The notes below the pieces were generated by a model. The model did not search any database, was not told the origin of the DNA, and saw only the letters and a list, made by a program, of their open reading frames with translations. Below are positions 1 through 5,745 of a stretch of 6,272 nt of DNA, piece by piece (position 1 is the first letter of the stretch; the number at the start of each line of letters is the position of its first letter). Made by a program: the position numbers and the translations under genes. This DNA is from an uncultured bacterium. GTDB taxonomy: Bacteria > Bacillota > Clostridia > Lachnospirales > Lachnospiraceae. The DNA lies in NCBI GenBank assembly GCA_937916345.1, contig CALFUE010000027.1, positions 1 to 6,272 on the forward strand, written 5' to 3'.

Positions 1-2
1 GG

Positions 3-9
3 AAGGAGG
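3..9 (+). promoter_or_regulatory. Ribosome binding site of the ABC ATPase gene
   Basis: AAGGAGG is a near-perfect Shine-Dalgarno sequence. It lies 10 nt before the ATG at 20 and 16 nt before the in-frame ATG at 26, so it favours the first ATG as the start. Confidence 0.75.
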
Positions 10-19
10 CCGGTCGCAG

Positions 20-1567
20 ATGATCATGATAAAGGATCTGACGGTTACCTTTGAAGGTGTGCCCGCCGTGGAAAATATCAGCTTTGAGATAAAGGATGGC
101 GAGATATTGGGCGTTGTCGGCGAGAGTGGCTCCGGCAAGTCCGTCACTGCCCTGACTGTCATGGGTCTCATAAATGAAGAGGCCAGGCTTTCCGGCGGAA
201 ATGTGGTATTTGACGGCGAGGAGCTGATAAAGGACGGCCACACTGCCCAAGGCTATATATTCAGAGGGTTTCAGGGAAACCGCATGGCGATGGTGTTTCA
301 GGAACCCCTGACCTCGCTGAATCCCACCAGACGAGTGGGTGAGCAGGTGGAGGAGATGCTGCTGCTCCACACCCATATGAATAAGGCTCAGATGAGGGAG
401 CGTGTGAAGGAGAGTTTTGCGGATGTGGCGCTGCCCGAGCCTGGGAAGCTGTATGACAAATTTCCCCATGAGCTCTCCGGCGGTATGCGCCAGCGTGTGA
501 TGATCGCCATGGCAACGATCCTCAGACCCGACCTGATCATCGCGGATGAGCCCACCACGGCTCTGGATGTGACGGTCCAGAACCAGATAATGGAACTCTT
601 TGCCGGGATTCACGGCAAATATGGCGCCAGCATTCTTTTTATCACCCATGATCTGAATCTCGCCAGACGCCTCTGCCACAGGATATTGGTCATGAGGGAA
701 GGAAAGATTGTGGAGAGCGGGGAGACGGAGGAGATATTCTCTCATCCGAAGGAGGCTTACACCAGAAATCTTATTGAGGCGGTTCCATCCCGTATGCACA
801 GGGAGAAGCACACAGTAGTGGGAAAAGCTCCCATCCTTACCGTGAAGGATCTGAGCGTCTGTTACAGAGCGTCAGGAAACAGCCTGTTTTCCGGAAGGGA
901 CAAGGTGGAGATAGTGCACAACGCTTCTTTCGAGATACACGAGGCGGAAGTTGTTGGACTGGTGGGGGAGAGCGGCTGCGGGAAGACTACTCTCTCGAAG
1001 GCTCTGCTCGGGATAAACCGGTTGACCACGGGGGAGATAAAGCATTACTCTGAGTTTCCCCAGATGATCTTTCAGGATCCCTACTCCAGCCTTAATCCTG
1101 CAAAGACCATCGGCTGGCTTTTGATGGAGCCGGTCAGGGCTCTCGGGAAGCGCGTGCCTGAGCGGGCAAAGAGCGCGGATGATATGCGGGCCATGGCCTA
1201 CGATATGTTAAAAAAGGTGGAGCTGCCGGAAAAGGTCTTCGACCTTTATCCCGGTGTGCTCTCAGGTGGCATGCGTCAACGCGTATCCATCGCCCAGGCT
1301 CTCATCACGGAGCCATCCTTTGTCGTGGCGGATGAGCCGGTTTCGGCTCTTGATGTCACCATACAGGCCGAGGTCATGAAACTGATGCTGCGGCTGAAGG
1401 ACGAGATGCGGCTTTCATATCTCTTCATCTCACATGATATAAATGTGGTATACCAGATGTGCGATCGCATTATGGTTATGAAGGACGGTGTGATCGTCGA
1501 GCAAGGGGAGACTGAGGAGATCTTCGCCCATCCGAAGGACGAGTATACAAAACTTTTGCTCGCATGA
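20..1567 (+). CDS. Fused dual-ATPase ABC transporter subunit, peptide/nickel (Dpp/Opp) type
   Basis: This is a complete 515-residue protein with two nucleotide-binding domains in tandem. It is the cytoplasmic motor of an oligopeptide/dipeptide/nickel-class importer, equivalent to DppD plus DppF or OppD plus OppF in one chain. NBD1 has Walker A GESGSGKS (34-41), Q-loop Q94, signature LSGGMRQR (152-159), Walker B ending ADEPT with E177, and H-loop H210. NBD2 has Walker A GESGCGKT (316-323), Q352, the same signature (414-421), E439 and H472. All ATPase residues are present in both halves. The HPKEAYT and HPKDEYT segments (242-248, 504-510) after each domain are typical of oligopeptide-type ATPases. 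In NBD2 the Walker A lysine is only 30 residues from the Q-loop, against 54 in NBD1. The start follows a strong ribosome binding site. Permease and binding-protein partners are presumably upstream, outside the window. The substrate cannot be read from the ATPase; peptides, nickel and glutathione are all possible. Confidence 0.93.
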   Translation: MIMIKDLTVTFEGVPAVENISFEIKDGEILGVVGESGSGKSVTALTVMGLINEEARLSGGNVVFDGEELIKDGHTAQGYIFRGFQGNRMAMVFQEPLTSLNPTRRVGEQVEEMLLLHTHMNKAQMRERVKESFADVALPEPGKLYDKFPHELSGGMRQRVMIAMATILRPDLIIADEPTTALDVTVQNQIMELFAGIHGKYGASILFITHDLNLARRLCHRILVMREGKIVESGETEEIFSHPKEAYTRNLIEAVPSRMHREKHTVVGKAPILTVKDLSVCYRASGNSLFSGRDKVEIVHNASFEIHEAEVVGLVGESGCGKTTLSKALLGINRLTTGEIKHYSEFPQMIFQDPYSSLNPAKTIGWLLMEPVRALGKRVPERAKSADDMRAMAYDMLKKVELPEKVFDLYPGVLSGGMRQRVSIAQALITEPSFVVADEPVSALDVTIQAEVMKLMLRLKDEMRLSYLFISHDINVVYQMCDRIMVMKDGVIVEQGETEEIFAHPKDEYTKLLLA

Positions 1568-1569
1568 CA

Positions 1570-1598
1570 TTGACAAACGGATAGATTTGATGTACTAT
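1570..1598 (+). promoter_or_regulatory. Sigma-A-type promoter of the tRNA-Pro gene
   Basis: A perfect -35 TTGACA (1570-1575) is followed by a 17-nt spacer and a -10 TACTAT (1593-1598, 4 of 6 consensus). Transcription would start near 1605, giving a leader of about 46 nt for RNase P to remove. The -35 starts 2 nt after the ABC stop codon. The assignment rests on consensus match and position only. Confidence 0.7.
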
Positions 1599-1650
1599 AC
1601 CATAGTTGTCTGCCTTTGGAGGACGATAAAAGCTCCATATTTTTAACCAT

Positions 1651-1724
1651 CGGGGCGTGGCTCAGCTTGGTAGAGCGCCACGTTCGGGACGTGGAGGTCG
1701 CAGGTTCAAATCCTGTCGCCCCGA
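1651..1724 (+). tRNA. tRNA-Pro (anticodon CGG)
   Basis: A full cloverleaf of 74 nt can be folded by eye. The acceptor stem CGGGGCG (1651-1657) pairs with CGCCCCG (1717-1723). The anticodon stem CCACG/CGTGG (1678-1682/1690-1694) encloses the loop TTCGGGA with anticodon CGG at 1685-1687, which reads CCG proline codons. The T-stem GCAGG/CCTGT (1700-1704/1712-1716) includes one G-U pair and encloses TTCAAAT. The discriminator is A1724. The 3' CCA is not encoded, because the gene runs straight into TTTTT, so it must be added by tRNA nucleotidyltransferase. The C at position 1 and the CGTTCGGGACG anticodon arm are typical of bacterial proline tRNAs. The gene stands alone, with its own promoter. Confidence 0.97.
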
Positions 1725-1858
1725 TTTTTCTTCACAATTTCTAACTTTTTTCTAACCTTTTCTGATTATTTCCACATTTATTACATCACAACACGGAATA
1801 TGATCAGTGGATCCTTTATCCTTAACCCTGGCACGGAGAACGGTAAGGTCTGGAAAAC
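1725..1858 (+). other. Non-coding spacer with T-rich tracts after the tRNA
   Basis: No credible gene lies between the tRNA and the next promoter. The first 50 or so bases are T-rich, with TTTTT directly after the discriminator and TTTCTAAC repeated at 1738-1745 and 1749-1756. This tract may help release RNA polymerase after the tRNA, but no GC-rich hairpin of its own precedes it. The remainder holds the inverted repeat at 1820-1848. No riboswitch or small RNA family was recognised. Confidence 0.5.
1820..1848 (+). repeat. Imperfect inverted repeat upstream of the transporter promoter
   Basis: CCTTAACC (1820-1827) pairs with GGTAAGG (1842-1848) as a 7-bp stem with one bulged A and a 14-nt loop. 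It ends 10 nt before the -35 of the transporter operon promoter. It could be a regulator binding site or a weak RNA hairpin, or it may be chance. No T-run follows, so it does not look like an intrinsic terminator. Confidence 0.3.
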
Positions 1859-1887
1859 TTGACAAAGCTCACTGGAAGTGTTATTTT
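1859..1887 (+). promoter_or_regulatory. Sigma-A-type promoter of the transporter operon
   Basis: A perfect -35 TTGACA (1859-1864) is followed by a 17-nt spacer and TATTTT (1882-1887, 4 of 6 consensus) as -10. The predicted start near 1894 leaves a leader of about 32 nt, too short for a typical riboswitch. It would drive the three genes from 1927 to 5743. Confidence 0.65.
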
Positions 1888-1910
1888 TATGGTTTGAGCG
1901 ACAGAAAATA

Positions 1911-1919
1911 AAAGGGAGG
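1911..1919 (+). promoter_or_regulatory. Ribosome binding site of the transporter gene
   Basis: AAAGGGAGG is a strong Shine-Dalgarno sequence ending 7 nt before the ATG at 1927. It fixes the start of the permease gene. Confidence 0.75.
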
Positions 1920-1926
1920 CGATAAT

Positions 1927-3294
1927 ATGCTGTTAGCGGCACAGATCTGCGCGGTCGTTATTTTTGTTGTCATGTTTGGTATGGTAGTTTGGGAGAAATT
2001 CGAGAAGCAGTGGGTGACCCTCATAGCGGGCGGTCTTGTGCTCATCGTGGTATTCGGCATCTGCATGCGGAGCATGGATGCGGTTCTGGAAACTCTCAAT
2101 CTGAGAAGTATCATTACACGCGAATTCTGGTTTACCACGGGTGAGGGCGGCGAGGCCTCAAGCGGCATCAACTGGGCCACCATCATCTTCCTGGCCGGCA
2201 TGATGGTCATGGTAGAGGGAATGGCCAAATCCGGTTTCTTCAGATGGCTTTGTATGCTCCTTGCAAAGGTTGTAAAATACAAGCCCATCCCTCTCTTTGT
2301 TGTATTCATGATCATGAGCGCGGTTCTCTCCATGTTCATCGATTCCATAACCGTGATCCTGTTTCTGGCAGCGGTCACTATCGAGCTCGCAAAGCTCCTT
2401 CATCTCGATCCCGTACCGATGATTCTGTCGGAGATCTTTTGCGCGAACCTTGGCGGTTCAGCGACTATGTGCGGTGATCCGCCAAACATCATCATAGGAA
2501 CGGCTCTCGGATATTCCTTTACGGATTTCCTGCTCAACACAGGACTCATCGCGGGAATCTCCCTCGTAATAGTTATAATCTACTATTTCCTTATATTCAG
2601 AAAAAAGCTTTTGGCTGAGGAGCACATGAAACTGGATACATCTACGCTCCCGAACCCGAAGGACTGCATTTTGAATAAGTGGGATTTCGCCATCAGCTGC
2701 GTGATATTCGGCATCGCTGTGGTGCTTCTGGTCACTCATGCCATGACGGGACTCACGGTTGCGTTTATCGGCGTGTTGGTTGCCGCGCTGACATTGATCT
2801 TTAACCACAGACATATTTTCGAGATATTAAAGGGCGTGGACTACAAGACGCTGCTGTTTTTCATTGGTCTGTTTATAGTGGTTGGAGGTCTGGAGCAGAC
2901 AAAGGTTCTGGAGCTCATTGCCAACTTCATCGGAACCGTCAGCTCAGGAAATATATATCTCATGATCGCTATCATCATCTGGGTATCGGCTATCGCATCG
3001 GCTTTCGTGGACAATATCCCCTTCGCGGCGACGATGGTTCCGGTCATCAGGGCGCTGTCGGTCAGCCAGGGAGTCGATCTCTCGACTCTCGCGTGGAGCC
3101 TTTCCATGGGAACGGATATCGGTGGTTCGGCAACTCCCATAGGAGCGTCCGCAAATGTGGTGGGTGTGGCTTCCGCGAACAAGGCGGGCTATAAGATCGG
3201 CTGGGGCAAGTACTGCAAGTCCTCGGCTCCCGCTACCGTGATAGTAGTTATCATTACGACCATTATTATTTTTGTCAGATATGCAGGATTTTAA
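1927..3294 (+). CDS. Ion transporter superfamily permease (ArsB/NhaD/SLC13-like)
   Basis: This 455-residue integral membrane protein has the length and hydrophobic pattern of the ion transporter superfamily, with about ten or more membrane segments. Its two halves carry matching motifs, the signature of the family's inverted-repeat fold. DSITVILFLAAV (139-150) matches DNIPFAATMVPV (362-373), and NLGGSATMCGDPPN (174-187) matches DIGGSATPIGASAN (397-410). The second pair lies at the substrate and ion binding hairpins of such carriers. A hydrophilic stretch with many charges (about 225-252) separates the halves. The closest recognisable group is the NhaD sodium/proton antiporter and arsenite permease-like family, with citrate and dicarboxylate carriers more distant. 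The transported ion cannot be decided from sequence. No arsenic resistance gene is nearby, so an arsenite role has no support from context. It is the first gene of the operon, with its own promoter and a strong ribosome binding site. Confidence 0.9.
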   Translation: MLLAAQICAVVIFVVMFGMVVWEKFEKQWVTLIAGGLVLIVVFGICMRSMDAVLETLNLRSIITREFWFTTGEGGEASSGINWATIIFLAGMMVMVEGMAKSGFFRWLCMLLAKVVKYKPIPLFVVFMIMSAVLSMFIDSITVILFLAAVTIELAKLLHLDPVPMILSEIFCANLGGSATMCGDPPNIIIGTALGYSFTDFLLNTGLIAGISLVIVIIYYFLIFRKKLLAEEHMKLDTSTLPNPKDCILNKWDFAISCVIFGIAVVLLVTHAMTGLTVAFIGVLVAALTLIFNHRHIFEILKGVDYKTLLFFIGLFIVVGGLEQTKVLELIANFIGTVSSGNIYLMIAIIIWVSAIASAFVDNIPFAATMVPVIRALSVSQGVDLSTLAWSLSMGTDIGGSATPIGASANVVGVASANKAGYKIGWGKYCKSSAPATVIVVIITTIIIFVRYAGF

Positions 3295-3297
3295 GAT

Positions 3298-4179
3298 ATG
3301 TGGATGTCAGACGGCTGGAAGGATTATGAGCTGATTGACGCGAATGCGGGGGAGCGGCTGGAGCGTTTTGGCGACGAGCTCCTCGCCCGTCCCGATCCTG
3401 TAGTGATATGGGATGGGGAGCGTGAAGGCCCCTGGGACAGGATAAACGCGCGTTATCACAGGAGTAATAAGGGAGGCGGCTCCTGGGAGATATTTGATCT
3501 TCCGGAGAGCTGGACCATTTCCTACGACCTTGCGGATGGAAAGAAGATCGTATTCAACATCCGTCCCTTCAGCTTCAAGCATACGGGAGTTTTTCCCGAG
3601 CAGGCTGCCAACTGGGAATGGACAGGAGAGAGGCTTGCGCGTTATAAAGGCGCGGAGCCGCCGAAGGTTCTCAATCTCTTTGCTTATACGGGAGGAGCCA
3701 CCATTGCGGCAGCCGCAGCGGGAGCTGTGGTGACTCACGTGGACGCCGCCCGGGGCATGGTGACTGTGGCTCACGAAAATGCCAACGCTTCCGGCCTTGC
3801 CGATGCGCCGATCCGCTGGATAGTTGACGATTGCGTCAAATTCGTTGAGCGGGAGAGACGGCGAGGAAACAAATATCAGGGCATCATCATGGATCCCCCC
3901 AGCTACGGCAGGGGACCTAAAGGAGAGATCTGGAAGCTGGAGGAAAACCTTTGCGGTCTGCTTATGGCTGCAGCAGATCTTCTGGCTGATGATGCCGTAT
4001 TTTTTTTGATCAATTCGTATACGGGAGGACTGCTGCCCGGGGCGCTTAAATACATGGTGCATATGGCTTTAAGGGAAAGGGGCGGACACCTGGCGGCAGA
4101 AGAACTGGGGCTTCCGGTAAAGAGCACGGGTATGGCGATGCCTTGCGGCATCAGTGCCAGATGGAGCAATGAAGAATAA
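3298..4179 (+). CDS. Class I SAM-dependent methyltransferase (RlmI/RlmK-like, probable RNA methyltransferase)
   Basis: This 293-residue cytoplasmic enzyme has a Rossmann-fold methyltransferase core. FKHTGVFPEQAANW (93-106) corresponds to the conserved segment before the core in RlmI/RlmK-type enzymes. The SAM-binding motif I is NLFAYTGGAT (126-135), the acidic residue at the end of the second strand is D149 in HVDAARG, and D177/D178 fall in the adenine-binding region. The catalytic-type motif DPPSYGRGPKGE covers 199-210, and INSYTGG (238-244) marks a late strand. It lacks the N-terminal PUA domain of E. coli RlmI and starts instead with a short tryptophan- and acid-rich region (1-60) typical of the shorter Firmicutes relatives. 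The likely substrate is ribosomal RNA, but the base is unknown. The ATG at 3298 is 3 nt after the permease stop and has only a weak AGG upstream, so translational coupling is likely. An ATG at 3304 is an alternative start. Confidence 0.9.
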   Translation: MWMSDGWKDYELIDANAGERLERFGDELLARPDPVVIWDGEREGPWDRINARYHRSNKGGGSWEIFDLPESWTISYDLADGKKIVFNIRPFSFKHTGVFPEQAANWEWTGERLARYKGAEPPKVLNLFAYTGGATIAAAAAGAVVTHVDAARGMVTVAHENANASGLADAPIRWIVDDCVKFVERERRRGNKYQGIIMDPPSYGRGPKGEIWKLEENLCGLLMAAADLLADDAVFFLINSYTGGLLPGALKYMVHMALRERGGHLAAEELGLPVKSTGMAMPCGISARWSNEE

Positions 4180-5743
4180 CAGAAAACTGATCATTTATAT
4201 ATGCGCGATGGCTGTTACCCTCGTTGTGCTGGTCCTTGTGCTGATCTTTGGCAGGCCTGCGGGAGGCGGTGATGACCCTGCAGCATCTGATGCCACGACG
4301 GAAGAGACGGCAGAGGCTGTTGATGCTGCACAAGGATCTGAGACAGAGATTGATGCGGAAGATAGCGCAGACGTTCCTGAAGAGTCATCGGAGGATGAAC
4401 TGGAAAATATGGGCGGTGTCCTTTTGGCCACACCATTTAGCTATACGCCAAGAGAGTATGAGGTGGATGAAAAGGGTAATCTCGTGATTCCTGAGCGCGA
4501 GGAGGGGAGGTTCGAGGAAGCGCCGGAGTTTCCCTGCGGTTACACCATTACCGGAGATGAGCTCTTCGACAGTGCCACTGTCCTGGCTGAGTCCTACGAT
4601 TACGAGGCTGCCATCGAATTGCTCAAATCCTCGGAGGGTTATGAATACAACGATTCCTACAGGCATGCGGTGGCGGATTACGAGGACAGGCTCGCGGCTC
4701 TGACAGAGTGGCCGGACAATTCTCTTATCACGCATATCTTTTTTCACTCTTTAATAGTGGATACATCCCTTACATTCGGAGAGGGGGCCTTAAAGCCCGA
4801 TGCCTTCAATGAGGTGATGACCACCATAGACGAGTTCGTTGATATTATTTCCCAGATGTATCAGCGCGGCTATGTGCTGGTGGACATTCATGATGTGGCG
4901 CAGGTCACGGAGGTGGATGGCGAGACAAAAATGCGTTATATGCCCATCATGCTCCCCGAGGGAAAGATCCCCTTTGTCCTCTCACAGGATGATGTCAGCT
5001 ACTATGATTATATGTCCGGTCAGGGCTTTGCGACGAAGCTAGTGATAGGAGAGGACGGACTGATAACCAACGAGTATGTGACAAAGGATGGCGAGACAAT
5101 CACCGGAGCCTATGATGTGGTTCCGATACTTGACGCCTTCGTGCGGGCGCACCCCGATTTTTCATATCATGGTGCTAAGGGCACGATAGCCTTTACCGGA
5201 TATGAAGGGGTACTGGGCTATGACACGAATACGGGGGATGCGGCTCTGATCAAGGAAGCAAGGGAGGTTGCAGGGGCGCTAAAGGCCGAGGGCTGGAATT
5301 TTGCCAGCCATTCCTACACTCACTACGATATGGGAGAACTCTCTTTTTCACGGTTTGAGGATGACTGCGAGAATTGGGAGCGCGAGGTTGCCCCGATTCT
5401 CGGGGATGTGGATGTCTACATCTATCCAAAGGGCGCGGATATAGGCGACTGGAAATATTATTCCGACAGCAATAAAAAGTACCGGCTTTTAAAGAGCTAT
5501 GGCTTTAATTATTTCTGTAATGTGGATTCTGCCCGGTATTGGGTTCAGATGGGACCGAATGGCGAATACCTGCGGATGGGCAGACGAAATATTGACGGAA
5601 CGAGGCTCTGGCAGGCGGTTTCCTATTACGCCGATCCGGACGCGTACGACTGGTCGGAGGAAAAACGCCATTCCAGAGCCATGGATGACATCATAGATGC
5701 CAGGACAGTCTTTGACTGGAGCAGGAAGATGCCCGTAGAGTAG
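4169..5743 (+). CDS. Membrane-anchored polysaccharide deacetylase-like protein (CE4/NodB-like)
   Basis: This 524-residue protein is predicted to sit outside the cell on one N-terminal membrane anchor. MKNNRK is followed by a hydrophobic stretch (about 7-28) with no clear cleavage site and no lipobox cysteine. Next come an acidic Asp/Glu/Ser/Ala linker (about 35-82) and a helical TPR-like segment (about 130-180, with YDYEAAIELL). The rest is a NodB-type domain. Motif 1 is SQDDV (272-276) in place of TFDDG. Motif 2 is HSYTH (381-385), the H-x3-H metal ligands. YPKGAD (419-424) lies where motif 3 would be. FHSLIVD (192-198) precedes the core. Known relatives remove acetyl groups from peptidoglycan or other glycans, but the altered motifs 1 and 3 make activity uncertain. 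The gene overlaps the methyltransferase by 11 nt. The ATG at 4169 is preferred because it gives a basic N terminus before the anchor; the GGAG at 4163-4166 is only 2 nt away, which suggests coupled translation. A GTG at 4154 would add five residues. Confidence 0.85.
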   Translation: MKNNRKLIIYICAMAVTLVVLVLVLIFGRPAGGGDDPAASDATTEETAEAVDAAQGSETEIDAEDSADVPEESSEDELENMGGVLLATPFSYTPREYEVDEKGNLVIPEREEGRFEEAPEFPCGYTITGDELFDSATVLAESYDYEAAIELLKSSEGYEYNDSYRHAVADYEDRLAALTEWPDNSLITHIFFHSLIVDTSLTFGEGALKPDAFNEVMTTIDEFVDIISQMYQRGYVLVDIHDVAQVTEVDGETKMRYMPIMLPEGKIPFVLSQDDVSYYDYMSGQGFATKLVIGEDGLITNEYVTKDGETITGAYDVVPILDAFVRAHPDFSYHGAKGTIAFTGYEGVLGYDTNTGDAALIKEAREVAGALKAEGWNFASHSYTHYDMGELSFSRFEDDCENWEREVAPILGDVDVYIYPKGADIGDWKYYSDSNKKYRLLKSYGFNYFCNVDSARYWVQMGPNGEYLRMGRRNIDGTRLWQAVSYYADPDAYDWSEEKRHSRAMDDIIDARTVFDWSRKMPVE

Positions 5744-5745
5744 GG

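Noticed and set aside
1617..1645. Possible terminator of the ABC gene (TGGAG/CTCCA hairpin followed by ATATTTTT)
   Set aside because: The stem is only 5 bp with an 11-nt loop, and it lies within the tRNA leader downstream of the tRNA promoter, where efficient termination would block the tRNA.
1276..1650. A 124-codon open frame on the minus strand over the ABC 3' end
   Set aside because: It is antisense to NBD2 and to the tRNA promoter, is serine-rich, and has no domain.
1651..1760. tRNA gene as an integration site of a mobile element
   Set aside because: No integrase, no second copy of the tRNA 3' end, and no change in composition is visible in the flanking sequence.
1725..1926. A riboswitch or structured leader controlling the transporter gene
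   Set aside because: The predicted leader after the promoter is about 32 nt. No known motif, such as those linked to sodium or lithium transport genes, could be recognised in the spacer.
1887..2378. A 163-codon open frame on the minus strand
   Set aside because: It is the complement of the transporter's 5' region and promoter. Its composition is skewed (Met, Thr, Arg) as expected for a shadow of hydrophobic codons, and it has no family resemblance.
3307..4062. A 251-codon open frame on the minus strand
   Set aside because: It lies fully antisense to the well-supported methyltransferase gene. Its translation is rich in His, Ser and Arg, shows no recognisable domain, and has no sensible ribosome binding site.
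4154..4168. GTG start at 4154 for the deacetylase-like protein
   Set aside because: It would add MPDGA before the basic MKNNRK end, gives a less typical membrane-anchor N terminus, and has no better ribosome binding site. It is kept only as an alternative.
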